Below are positions 1 to 26,465 of a DNA stretch of 64,000 nt, in pieces; position 1 is the first letter of the stretch, and every line of letters begins with the position of its first letter. The DNA comes from Herbidospora sakaeratensis (GTDB lineage: Bacteria; Actinomycetota; Actinomycetes; Streptosporangiales; Streptosporangiaceae): contig NZ_BBXC01000007.1 in the NCBI RefSeq assembly GCF_001570525.1, positions 874,566-938,565 of the forward strand, in the 5' to 3' direction. Both the position numbers and the translations under genes were made by a program. The notes below the pieces were generated by a model. The model was not told where the DNA came from, did not search any database, and was given only the letters and a program-made list of their open reading frames with translations.

Positions 1-17318
<17,318 letters not shown>

Positions 17319-17322
<4 letters not shown>

Positions 17323-17516
17323 GCAGCAACCCGTTCGAGAACCCCGACGGCGTGTACACCGTCCTGGTGAACGAGGAGGGCCAGCACAGCCTGTGGCCCG
17401 AGTTCGCCGACGTGCCCGCGGGCTGGACGGTGAGCTTCGGGCCGGCGGCGCGGCAGGCGTGCCTGGACCACATCGAGGCGACGTGGACGGACATGCGCCC
17501 CAAGAGCCTGCGATAG
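17319..17516 (+). CDS. mbtH: MbtH-like protein (NRPS adenylation-domain partner)
   Basis: This 65-residue protein has the family signature: N-E-E-G-Q-x-SLWP, then P-A-GW, then a C-terminal W-T-D-M-R-P. MbtH proteins bind adenylation domains and are needed for their folding or activity, so this one most likely serves the NRPS it is fused to transcriptionally. Its ATG overlaps the NRPS stop (ATGA at 17319-17322), giving translational coupling, with a purine-rich GAGAAGGGA just upstream. A terminator follows directly, so this is the end of the NRPS transcript. Confidence 0.96.
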
Positions 17517-17520
17517 CACG

Positions 17521-17558
17521 AGAGGGCCGGGCTCTACCGGGGCCTGGCCCTCTTTGTT
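17521..17558. terminator. Terminator between mbtH and the convergent caspase-HSP90 gene
   Basis: AGAGGGCC (17521-17528) and GGCCCTCT (17546-17553) form a perfect 8-bp stem, followed by a T-rich TCTTTGTT on the plus strand. It lies 5 bases after the mbtH stop. Confidence 0.75.
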
Positions 17559-17603
17559 CGTATAGCACCTGATCAACACGCGAAGAATGATCAGACTTGA
17601 GGT

Positions 17604-20600
17604 TTATGGGTTCTCGGCCCTGTTCAGCAACTCTGGGACGGTGGGGATCTCTGGCAATATGAAGCCGAGTGACCGAAATCGCTCGACCACGGCATGCACC
17701 GGCAGATTGGTTTGGACCGCTCCGGCGAAAATGTTCCAGAGCGGCACGGGTTTCTCCTGGTCGAGCCACCAGCTCCAATTCCCGTATCGGAAGGAGCTGA
17801 GTGTTTTCGTCGCTGAGAAATCGCTGAGCTCGCGACTCATGAGAATCAGGTCAGTAGCGTCTATGGGCGTCTCTGGCAAAGCGGGCCAGTTCAACCCGAG
17901 GGCCGCCAGCCTTGTAACCGTTTTCTCGATAGTCCATTTCAGCCGTCCTGCCGCAGTGAAGACGTGCCCCAGTGGGACAAGTTGGCCGTCCAGCCACGGT
18001 TTGCCGCCGGTGAGAGACCGGCTGACCAGGATGCGGTCACCAGGCTGTACGCGGCCAACGGAGAAGTAGGGAGGCGGCACCAAATAGCCCAATTGTGTGA
18101 GTCTCTCTGCGATTTCTCCAACGGGGCGATCGAGCTTCTCAGCCACCGTCACAAGGTGACCGATGCGGACCGGTCTCAAATCGTCGCCAACCCATTGACT
18201 TAAACGGGTTTCCTCGTTTGCATCCCCGATGCCGAGAGCTACGTCGTCGCCTTCCCTGACGTCTCCGGCGGTCAGTAGAGATTGTGGAACGTCGAAGCCG
18301 AGTTCCGTCAGCCGCCTGGCGACCTCTTCGACGCCACGGCCGAGCTTGAATGCGGCCTCCACGATGTGTCGGGAATCCACGATTGCGGTTATAGTGAGCC
18401 ACTGGGGCGTTCCGTCGAAATGTAGGTCCAGAATATCGAGGTCATCTTCGCGCGCGATTGCGAGGGAAGCCGGCACCCGAAACCCTAGCCTGGCCAAGCG
18501 TGCGGCGATGTCTCCGATCGGCTTGCTGGTCTTCTTCGCCGCCATCAGCAGATGACCGATAGGAACGACGGGAATCCCCGGCAGCATGGGAGGTCTTCCA
18601 TCGAAGTTCCTGCTCATCAGAACCAGATCATCCGAGCTGAGTCGGCCCCTGATTGGTAGCTCGTGCGGCACCGTGAATGAGAAGTCCCGTAGCCTCTCGG
18701 CGACAGCATCGACGTCTCGTCCAAGTTGGGCGGCGACTGCCACCACATGTCCGACTGATATAGGTTCTTGATTTTTTGGGCTATCAGATAATCGGAGCCA
18801 AGGTCCCGCGCCGTTGAGATCCCGGCTGAGAAGAATCCGATCCGAGGGTTCGGCTCGCTGGACGTCGATGCCAGCCGGTACAAGGAAACCGAATTCGGAT
18901 AGCCGATCGATGACTTGCTTGATTGGCCGCCCGAGTTGGATCGCCGCAGTGGCGATATGCCCAGCGAGCGCCGCTGGTGGTGTGTCGGGGATGAGATCTA
19001 CATCCAGCGAAGTGCCGTAGCGATGCAGATCCTTACTCAGGAGAACCAGGTCGGACTCTTCGGCTGACCCAATGGTCCGCAGTTCGGATGGCACCTCGTA
19101 GCCCAGGTCGTTGAGGCGTTGGGCGATCTCTCCGATACCGTAACCAGTTTCAAGTGCTGCGCGTACGAAATGCAATCTGGGTACGGGCCCCTCGCGTGTC
19201 AGCCAGGATTCTTCCAATCTCGAATAGAGTGCATCCGGCCTTCCGCTGAGGACAATCACGTCGGTGGGGCGAGCCGCAGGAGCATCTGTCGAGCAGGGAC
19301 CGCCTTCAGCGGCACGCAAAGCCGCCAGGCGCCAGATGACCAGATCGTCGGGCAGGGGGCGGATGCCCTCATATTCGCGGCGTCGTGCCACGCTGTCGGC
19401 TACATAGTCCGGTTGCCGATAGCTGATCGCCGATGGGATGAGATCGCGATCCATGGAGAAAAACCCTAACCGGCCGAAATTGATCTCGTGTCCGTTCAGC
19501 TCGATGGACTTCCCTGTCGAAACCATTTCAGAGAAGACCAGGTCTGCGATGACGGGATGTGCGTGGATTAGTTCGCTGAGCCAATCGAAAGTCGGCCGAA
19601 TGGGGGTGCTGTTACCTGCGAATTGTTTCACGGCGCGTGATAGCACTCGGACCATAACTTCTGCGTTTCGGGCAGAGTCAAGCATCGACGCGCGGTCGAT
19701 GGTGAGCTCCGGACTGTGCTCGCCACTGAGATTGACGACCATTCCGAAACTGGTTGTATCGGTTCGAAGGCCGTCCGCCAAAATGTATTCCAGGCCTTCC
19801 CGCCACCAGACCGGCCCACGGGAGTGCTTATCGGAGACCAGTTCTCCGTCCACTCGCAATTCCATCGGGTTCCACTGGATCCGGTCGTCGCCGTCGGCGG
19901 CCTCGACAGAGAACTCCGAGTAGCTCAGGATTCGGGTGAGCGTCGCAGTGCAGGACACGGATTCCGCGTCGCCGGTGGTCCGCAGGTGAAGACGGACGAC
20001 CGTGCCGGCATCTTGGCCCGGGCCGCAGTCCTGGATGTGAAAGAGCGTTCCAGGGCCTGCGATGGACACCTGGAGACGGCGGCCGGGCCGTCCATCCCGC
20101 CCCAGTCGGCAGGTCGTGACCGTGATCTCGTCGGCGAGCATAAAATAGCTCAGCACCCCGATGCCGAACTGACTGTTCGGATACAGCAGGACCGGAGGTT
20201 CGAGCTTGTCCCACTCCGCCTGCTCCTCGATGAACTCGGGTAGTTCGGCGAATCGCACACCGGCTTGCGCGAAGACGTCGCGGAGTTCTCTCACCCCCAT
20301 CCCGATGCCGTTGTCGACACAGTCGATGTAGGGGCGGCCCTGTTCGTCGATTCCCTGTGAGAAGCCGATGCGTCCCTCCCACTCGGGGAGCTTGACACCG
20401 GTACGGCGGAGATACTCGGTTCGGGCTTTTCTGTAACGGCAGGCGTCGAGGGCGTTTTGGTAGACCTCCCGTAGAGCGAGGTCGCGTTCGGAGTACAGCC
20501 GTTCACCCATCAGCAGTTCCTGGACGCGCTCCTCGTCGAGTCGGAACCTGATACCCGCCGACGTGTATGTGGCCACGCCGTCGGACTCGGCCGCCCGGAC

Positions 20601-22400
20601 CTGATCGGCGTCCGCGCGACCGGGCAGCCCGACGAGTTCGGCGAGTGACGGGTCGTCGGTGTTGCCGATGTCTGCGAGGATCTGGTTGAGATCGGTCACG
20701 TGCTCCCGCAGGGCGACTTCGACCGCGGGATGCGAGCAGGCGGCTCTGAGGACACGCCCCGCTCCCCGGGGCTCCCAACGGGCCTGGTCGATCGTTTGGA
20801 GCACGTCCTGGGGTGCCAATGACCGAACGATGCCGATGTGATCCACCAGGACGCCCCCCAGCCGGGTCACCTCGATGGCCATGCGATGGGCCACGACCAC
20901 GAGGTAGGCCACCAGCCGTTCCCTGATCGCCTGTTCTCCGATGCGGCCCGGCGCGATCAGATGGGTGGCCATGAGCCCGTGCGGCCGGTCTGTGCGTGCG
21001 ATGAACCCGGGGTCGGCGTACAGCAGCCGGATCAGTTCACTCAGCCGGGCGGTCGTGAGAACCTCGCTGAGCAGGCCGGATTCGGGCGTGTGCCCGTCGA
21101 GGGAGACCGCGACCGCCTGCGAACCGAAGGAGGTGGCCTGCCGGGTGATCCAGCGATGGAGAAGCCACCATCCGATCTCCTTCGGCACAGCGGTGTCTCC
21201 TCTGCCGGCCGCATCCACGGCCCGACGGAGCAGTCGGGGATAACTCCGCGCGTATACCTCGTACGCCTTGCGCTGCGGATTGGGCGCGTTGACCGGGCTC
21301 AGATCCGTAGGGCTGACGGCACTCGCGTGGGCCACGATGTGCGCCCAGTGCGTGTCGTGCACGAACGGGGCCGTCACTAGCAACGCGGCCTCCGCGGGGG
21401 ACAGGCTCAGGCCGTCGAGCAGGGACCCCAGGATGAAGTTCATCCGCTCACTCATTCTTAGCGCGAACCGGGAGTCGTGCCACGGATCCTCGGCCAGCCT
21501 TCCGGCGGCCGTCCACCGGTGGGCGGCCAGACGCCTGACCACAGAGATGACGTCCTCACGCAGTTCTGCGCTTCCGGAACCCTTGTGCGTCTTCTTCCAG
21601 GCGATGTGCGTGGCGGCGGCCTCCGCCCAGTCGTCTCCGTCTCCTATGACCGACGACCGGCCCGGCAGCACGACGAAGGCATCGTGGTCGACTTCTCCCG
21701 CCAGCCGCACCTGCTGATCCGGAAGGCGGCGTTCCATGGCCAGGGCCGACAATTTGGCGGCGACCTGGCTCTTCAGGCCCGACAGGGTGGTCGGCGCGAC
21801 TCCCTCGCTGATGGCGAGTTCGACGGCACGCGCGAACAGGCTGAAGGATCCACCGCCGGACTGGCTTGGCACGTACCGCGCGACCTCGCCGGGCGAGCAC
21901 GGGAACAACCAGGCGACGTTCCGGCGGGCGGCCTTGGCGATCTTATCTTGCGCCCATGCGGTGCGGGTGAAAGCCGACTTGGTGTTCTCGTGGAAACCCT
22001 CGCGGCAGGCGTCCACCACGAAGAGAATGCCGGCTGCGCTGCTCTGGTCGATCATGGTGCCCCAGGCGGTCAGGGGCACCGCGACCTCGGCCAGGCTCAG
22101 CCACTTTAGGTCCGCGTCGCTCGGCAGCAGGTAGTCGATATTGTTGGCGTGGGCCCCATGTCCGCTGAGATAGATCAGCAGAGTGTCACCCGGATTTGCG
22201 GTGACGAGAAACCGGCTGACCTCGGTTCTGATCCGGGTCTGTCCCAGACGGCCACCCTCGCCGGCGATCTCCACCGTGTACTCGCGTGTCTCGAGGGCCA
22301 CGGCGACGTTAACCAGATCGTCGGCTACAAAGGGAAGGTCCTTGATGTCGGGATCGTCATACTCGGCCACTCCTACGAGGAGTGCCCTGAACCTGCCCAC
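17604..22400 (-). CDS. Caspase-like peptidase / HSP90-type ATPase / repeat protein
   Basis: A 1598-residue cytosolic protein with no signal or membrane segment. Residues 1-245 are a caspase-fold (C14) peptidase with His81 in YLSGHG and Cys132 in VVDACREG, so the dyad is intact. Residues about 250-620 are a helical linker. Residues about 630-900 are an HSP90/GHKL ATPase with REVYQNALDACR (644-655) and DNGIGM (696-701). From about residue 1075 come eight repeats of about 65 residues. The likely role is a conflict or programmed-death effector: the ATPase and repeats sense or gate, the caspase cuts protein targets. This is inferred from known caspase-HSP90 conflict proteins; the substrate is unknown. 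The GTG start is 9 bases after the small Pepco-like gene, with GGCGGG as ribosome site. Base composition in the repeat region (17.6-20.0 kb) is visibly lower in GC than its neighbours, a sign of transfer. Confidence 0.9.
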   Translation of the reverse strand: MGRFRALLVGVAEYDDPDIKDLPFVADDLVNVAVALETREYTVEIAGEGGRLGQTRIRTEVSRFLVTANPGDTLLIYLSGHGAHANNIDYLLPSDADLKWLSLAEVAVPLTAWGTMIDQSSAAGILFVVDACREGFHENTKSAFTRTAWAQDKIAKAARRNVAWLFPCSPGEVARYVPSQSGGGSFSLFARAVELAISEGVAPTTLSGLKSQVAAKLSALAMERRLPDQQVRLAGEVDHDAFVVLPGRSSVIGDGDDWAEAAATHIAWKKTHKGSGSAELREDVISVVRRLAAHRWTAAGRLAEDPWHDSRFALRMSERMNFILGSLLDGLSLSPAEAALLVTAPFVHDTHWAHIVAHASAVSPTDLSPVNAPNPQRKAYEVYARSYPRLLRRAVDAAGRGDTAVPKEIGWWLLHRWITRQATSFGSQAVAVSLDGHTPESGLLSEVLTTARLSELIRLLYADPGFIARTDRPHGLMATHLIAPGRIGEQAIRERLVAYLVVVAHRMAIEVTRLGGVLVDHIGIVRSLAPQDVLQTIDQARWEPRGAGRVLRAACSHPAVEVALREHVTDLNQILADIGNTDDPSLAELVGLPGRADADQVRAAESDGVATYTSAGIRFRLDEERVQELLMGERLYSERDLALREVYQNALDACRYRKARTEYLRRTGVKLPEWEGRIGFSQGIDEQGRPYIDCVDNGIGMGVRELRDVFAQAGVRFAELPEFIEEQAEWDKLEPPVLLYPNSQFGIGVLSYFMLADEITVTTCRLGRDGRPGRRLQVSIAGPGTLFHIQDCGPGQDAGTVVRLHLRTTGDAESVSCTATLTRILSYSEFSVEAADGDDRIQWNPMELRVDGELVSDKHSRGPVWWREGLEYILADGLRTDTTSFGMVVNLSGEHSPELTIDRASMLDSARNAEVMVRVLSRAVKQFAGNSTPIRPTFDWLSELIHAHPVIADLVFSEMVSTGKSIELNGHEINFGRLGFFSMDRDLIPSAISYRQPDYVADSVARRREYEGIRPLPDDLVIWRLAALRAAEGGPCSTDAPAARPTDVIVLSGRPDALYSRLEESWLTREGPVPRLHFVRAALETGYGIGEIAQRLNDLGYEVPSELRTIGSAEESDLVLLSKDLHRYGTSLDVDLIPDTPPAALAGHIATAAIQLGRPIKQVIDRLSEFGFLVPAGIDVQRAEPSDRILLSRDLNGAGPWLRLSDSPKNQEPISVGHVVAVAAQLGRDVDAVAERLRDFSFTVPHELPIRGRLSSDDLVLMSRNFDGRPPMLPGIPVVPIGHLLMAAKKTSKPIGDIAARLARLGFRVPASLAIAREDDLDILDLHFDGTPQWLTITAIVDSRHIVEAAFKLGRGVEEVARRLTELGFDVPQSLLTAGDVREGDDVALGIGDANEETRLSQWVGDDLRPVRIGHLVTVAEKLDRPVGEIAERLTQLGYLVPPPYFSVGRVQPGDRILVSRSLTGGKPWLDGQLVPLGHVFTAAGRLKWTIEKTVTRLAALGLNWPALPETPIDATDLILMSRELSDFSATKTLSSFRYGNWSWWLDQEKPVPLWNIFAGAVQTNLPVHAVVERFRSLGFILPEIPTVPELLNRAENP
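17640..19176 (-). repeat. Eight C-terminal protein repeats of about 65 residues
   Basis: Each unit reads roughly GHhxxAAxxLGRPhxxVxxRL, then LGFxVP, then about 15 residues and DxhLhSRxL with G-x-PWL (h hydrophobic). The units are degenerate at DNA level, so the array is old. The form resembles the winged-helix-like repeats found after HSP90 domains in bacterial conflict proteins; that identification is from memory of the family. Confidence 0.75.
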
Positions 22401-22409
22401 GATCCCGCC

Positions 22410-22736
22410 TCAGGTGCCGAACACCAGCGTGATGGCCGCTGTGGCGCCGACTTTGGCGGTGCCGATGAGCTGGATGCCGCCTTCGCCGGTGATCTCCACG
22501 CCGATCTGGGCCTCCTTGAGCCGCAGCCCGTCTGTCGACTTCGCCATGTCCTCGAACACGGCGCGCAGAGACTCGGCTGTTTGTCGCAGGTTCTCCCGGA
22601 GTACGTCGACGGGGATCTGACGGAGGACCGCTGAGTGATCCGCCCCTGGAAACAGACCCATCGTGGAGTCCTGGTCGTCGTCAGAGACGATGAAGGTCAG
22701 GGAGTCGATCACAGGAGGGAATGAAGGTTCTTGCAC
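22410..22736 (-). CDS. Small Pepco/Trypco-like peptidase-associated protein
   Basis: A 108-residue protein with an amphipathic helix (about 40-68, IPVDVLRENLRQTAESL...) followed by a strand-rich, glycine-containing end (LKEAQIGVEITGEGGIQLIG..ITLVFG). This helix-plus-beta arrangement matches the small domains that co-occur with caspases and trypsins in bacterial conflict operons (Pepco/Trypco families). It is probably an adaptor or regulator of the caspase encoded 9 bases downstream in the same operon. GTG start with AGAGGA 8 bases upstream. Family assignment is tentative; the fold pattern and context are clear. Confidence 0.65.
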   Translation of the reverse strand: MQEPSFPPVIDSLTFIVSDDDQDSTMGLFPGADHSAVLRQIPVDVLRENLRQTAESLRAVFEDMAKSTDGLRLKEAQIGVEITGEGGIQLIGTAKVGATAAITLVFGT

Positions 22737-22973
22737 CGCGTGTCCTCTTCAGTCGAACCTCGATTGCCACGATAGGAACCAGGCTGTCACGATCACGCCA
22801 GGCGCGCCACACGATCCGATCCCAAGGAAACACGCTTTCCGGCCCGGGCTCGTTGTGATCACCGTATGAGCGGATTGTCGCGGCAAGACATGATCGTCCG
22901 TCCCGTGAGGATTGTCGGTCGGGATCGCTAGGTTGTCGCTACTTTCCCGCTTTGATCCTTGCGAGGTACCGGC

Positions 22974-25900
22974 ATGTCCACGGAACGGAAGCTGACCCAC
23001 GTCAGCGGCGATTCGGCCAAGTTCTGGCACGTCACACAGGACGCCACCGACCTGGTCATCCGGTACGGACGCCTCGACGCCGACGGGCGCACGCAGGTCA
23101 AGTCGTTCACCTCCGAGGCCGCCGCGACGGCCGCCCTCGAGAAGCTGGTGGCCGAGAAGCTGCGCAAGGGCTACACCGAAGACGGCACGCCGGAAGCGGC
23201 CGGGCCGGTCGACGAAGACGTGTTCACGATGCCGGCCGCCTGGTTACGCGCCCTCCACCCCCGCCGGGGCGGGGTGCGGGTGCCCGCGCGGCGGCGTGAC
23301 CCCGAGGCGTCCGCGAAGGTCGCCGCGACGCTGGCCGGGCAGCGGCAGATGGTCGTCGACTGTCTGGAGCTGACCACCGATCCCGACATCGCCGCGGCGG
23401 GCGCGGCCTACCTCGACGGCGACGCCGGGAGCGGGCCGTTGGGCGCGGCGGTGGTCGCCGAGGTGGTGGCCGCCCACCTCGACTGGCACGACTCGACGAC
23501 GTTGCCCGCCTTCGCGGAGGCGTGGTTGTCGGAACACGGCACGGTGTTCGCGGCGAAGGCGGTGGCGGAGCTGCTCTCGCTCAAGTGCGGAGACGACCAC
23601 TACTACTACCGCAGTGGCCAGCCTGCCATGCCGGTCCGGCGGCTGCCCGCCGGCGGCGTCTCCCGCTGGTGGTACGGCTCCGCGGCCGATCTGCCGGCGC
23701 GGGTCCGGGCCGACGTGGCGGCGGCGAGTGACGAGGAGTACGCCGAGGTGGTCGCCGTGCTGACCCGGTGCCGTGCGGCGGGGCCGCACCAGCGGATGGC
23801 CGCGTCCTATCTCGCGCCGACCGAGGTCGCATGGGTCGACGCCGACTGCGCCGAGGCGGCCTCACTCGGCACGGGCCACGGTCAGGGGCTGGTCACCGCG
23901 ATCAGCACCCCGGCGCAGGCGGCGCTCATCGTCGACGACCTGCGGCTCTACTACGTGAGCAGCAGCCTCGCGGTGCCGGCCACGGTCGTCGACGGCATGG
24001 GCGAGGCGGCCGTGCCGGTGCTGGCCGGGTGGCTCGACCGGACCGACGGGGCCGACGAACGGCGGCGGCTGCAGGCGGTCCTCGCCGAGCTGCCGGGCGA
24101 CGCGGCGATGCAGGCGCTGATCGACCGCGTCGACGGGAAGTACGGCCAGCCGGCGCTGCTGCGGGCGGCGGCCCGCTTTCCCCGCCGGGCGATGCGGCTG
24201 ATGGCGGCGTCCGGGGTGAAGGTCGTGGCCGACATGTTGCGGGCGCACGTGCTGGCCCATCCCGCGCTGGTCGAGGAGGTGCTGGCGGAGGTCGGCGGCG
24301 TGGCCGCGCAGCGGATCGGCGCCGTCGAGGCCACGGCGGCCGTCGCGGTCGCGCCGCCCGAGGCCCTGCCCGAGGTGCTGGTCAGCCCGCCGTGGGCCCG
24401 CGCCCGGCCGGTCCGCACGCCGGTGGTGGTGGACGGCCTGGTGTGCGCCGACGAACCGGCGGTGGTGTGGGGGCCGGGCGAGCGGGACGCCTGGAGGTCG
24501 AGCGCCCCGAAGTGGTTCGCCCGAAGTCAGCGGACCTGGGAGCAGATCGCCGCCTCCGGGACCCGACCGGACCAGATCGGCTGGTTCGACGGCCCGACCC
24601 TGGTCGTGGTCGGGCCGGAGGAACTGGCCCGGCAGTTCCTCGACACGTGGCGCCCGGACGACATGTGGCGGGCCTCCGACTGGATGCGGGCGGCGGTCGC
24701 CAGGTTCGAGACGGCGGCGCTGCCCCTGGCGGTCCACTGCGCCAGGAAGCAACCCGCGGACATCGCGCCGTCTCTGCTGCCGTTCGCCGCGCCCGAGGTC
24801 GCGGGGCTGATGGCCGAGTGGCTGACCCGGCTCAAGTCGGTGCGGGCGACCGCGCTGGCCTGGTTCTCGCGGCATCCCGACGCCGCCGCCCGCGCGCTGG
24901 TCCCCCCGGCGCTGGGCAAGGCCGGGGCGGCCCGCCGCCAGGCCGAGCAGGCCCTGTCGGCGCTGGCCGCGGGCGGGCACCGCGACGCCGTGACGCGGGC
25001 CGCCGCCGGATACGGCCCGGCCGCCGAGGCCGCCGTCGCCGACCTGCTCGCGGCCGGTCCGCTCGACGGGCTGCCCGCCCGGATGCCGACCCTGCCCGAG
25101 TGGGCCGACCCCTCGATCCTGACGCCGATCCGGTTGCGCGGCGGCGGGGACGCGCTGCCGCTCGCGGCGGCCCGCCACGTGGTGACCATGCTGGCGATCT
25201 CCCGGCCCGGCGACCCCTACGCCGGAATCGCCCAGGTCAAGGAGGCGTGCGACGAGCGGAGCCTGGCCGACTTCGGGTGGGCGCTGTTCCAGCGGTGGCA
25301 GTCCGCCGGGCATCCGTCCAAGGAGAGCTGGATGTTCGACGCCCTCGCGCTGATCGGCGACGACGAGACCGTGCGGCGGCTGACCCCGCTGATCCGGGTC
25401 TGGCCCGGCGAGGGCGGGCACGCCCGCGCGGTCACCGGCCTCGACGTCCTGGCCGCGCTCGGGACCGAGGTCGCGCTGATGCACCTCCACGGCATCGCCG
25501 AGAAGGTCAAGTTCACCGGGCTCAAGAACCGGGCGCGGCAGAAGATGGCCGAGGTCGCCGCCCAGCTGAACCTGACGCCGGAGGAGCTGGCCGACCGGCT
25601 GGTGCCCGACTTCGGGCTGGCCGCCGACGGCAGCCTGACCCTCGACTACGGCCCCCGCCGGTTCGTCGTCGGCTTCGACGAGCAGCTCAAGCCCTATGTC
25701 GTGGACGCCGCCGGCAAGCGCCTCAAGAGCCTGCCCAAGCCGGGCGTCAAGGACGACGCCGAGCTGGCGCCGGAGGCGTACCGGCGATTCGCGGGCCTGA
25801 AGAAGGACGTGCGCACGGTGGCCGCCGACAACATCCGCCGCCTGGAGCGGGCGATGGCCGACCGGCGCCGCTGGAGCGCCGACGACTTCGCCCGGCTGTT

Positions 25901-26465
25901 CGTCGGCCACCCGCTGTTGTGGCACATCACCCGGCGGCTGGTCTGGGGCTGCTACGACGCCGAAGGCAGGCAGGTCGACTCGTTCCGGGTCGCCGAGGAC
26001 CGCGGCTTCGCCGACGCCGACGACGAGACGCTGACCCTGCCCGACGGGGTCACCATCGGGCTCGTCCACCCGCTGGAGCTGGGGGAGGCGCTCGCCGTCT
26101 GGGCCGAGGTGTTCGCCGACTACGAGATCCTGCAGCCGTTCCCCCAGCTGGGCCGGGAGGTCTTCACCTCGGCCGACGACTTCGTCGAGGCGCGGTTCAC
26201 CAAGATCCCGACCGGGCGGGTGCTCGGCCTGGAGCGGCGCGGCTGGCGGCGGGGCGCGCCGCAGGACGCCGGCTGGCAGGGGTGGATCGAGCGCGACCTG
26301 CCCGGCGGCGCGACCCTGACGATCGGCCTCGATCCCGGGGTGCCGATCGGCTACGTCGAGATGGAGGAGGAGCAGACCCTCATGGTCTCGCCCGAGCACT
26401 TCACCGGCCTCGACCCCGTCACCGCCTCCGAGATCATGCGCGACCTCCAGGAGCTCGTCCGATGA
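22974..26465 (+). CDS. WGR and DUF4132 domain protein
   Basis: A 1163-residue protein. Residues about 8-75 are a WGR domain (YGRLDADGRTQVKSF), a fold known to bind nucleic-acid ends in PARPs. The middle is long, Ala/Leu-rich and helical, like HEAT repeats. Residues about 940-1110 match DUF4132 (W-SADDF-A-LF-HPLLWHITRRLVWGCY, then DGVTIGLVHPLELGE). Function is unknown; it is a plausible sensor or scaffold for the MoxR/VWA genes that follow. The ATG at 22974 has GCGAGG 7 bases upstream. An in-frame TTG at 22959 is less likely. First gene of a five-gene operon; its stop overlaps the next ATG. Confidence 0.88.
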   Translation: MSTERKLTHVSGDSAKFWHVTQDATDLVIRYGRLDADGRTQVKSFTSEAAATAALEKLVAEKLRKGYTEDGTPEAAGPVDEDVFTMPAAWLRALHPRRGGVRVPARRRDPEASAKVAATLAGQRQMVVDCLELTTDPDIAAAGAAYLDGDAGSGPLGAAVVAEVVAAHLDWHDSTTLPAFAEAWLSEHGTVFAAKAVAELLSLKCGDDHYYYRSGQPAMPVRRLPAGGVSRWWYGSAADLPARVRADVAAASDEEYAEVVAVLTRCRAAGPHQRMAASYLAPTEVAWVDADCAEAASLGTGHGQGLVTAISTPAQAALIVDDLRLYYVSSSLAVPATVVDGMGEAAVPVLAGWLDRTDGADERRRLQAVLAELPGDAAMQALIDRVDGKYGQPALLRAAARFPRRAMRLMAASGVKVVADMLRAHVLAHPALVEEVLAEVGGVAAQRIGAVEATAAVAVAPPEALPEVLVSPPWARARPVRTPVVVDGLVCADEPAVVWGPGERDAWRSSAPKWFARSQRTWEQIAASGTRPDQIGWFDGPTLVVVGPEELARQFLDTWRPDDMWRASDWMRAAVARFETAALPLAVHCARKQPADIAPSLLPFAAPEVAGLMAEWLTRLKSVRATALAWFSRHPDAAARALVPPALGKAGAARRQAEQALSALAAGGHRDAVTRAAAGYGPAAEAAVADLLAAGPLDGLPARMPTLPEWADPSILTPIRLRGGGDALPLAAARHVVTMLAISRPGDPYAGIAQVKEACDERSLADFGWALFQRWQSAGHPSKESWMFDALALIGDDETVRRLTPLIRVWPGEGGHARAVTGLDVLAALGTEVALMHLHGIAEKVKFTGLKNRARQKMAEVAAQLNLTPEELADRLVPDFGLAADGSLTLDYGPRRFVVGFDEQLKPYVVDAAGKRLKSLPKPGVKDDAELAPEAYRRFAGLKKDVRTVAADNIRRLERAMADRRRWSADDFARLFVGHPLLWHITRRLVWGCYDAEGRQVDSFRVAEDRGFADADDETLTLPDGVTIGLVHPLELGEALAVWAEVFADYEILQPFPQLGREVFTSADDFVEARFTKIPTGRVLGLERRGWRRGAPQDAGWQGWIERDLPGGATLTIGLDPGVPIGYVEMEEEQTLMVSPEHFTGLDPVTASEIMRDLQELVR

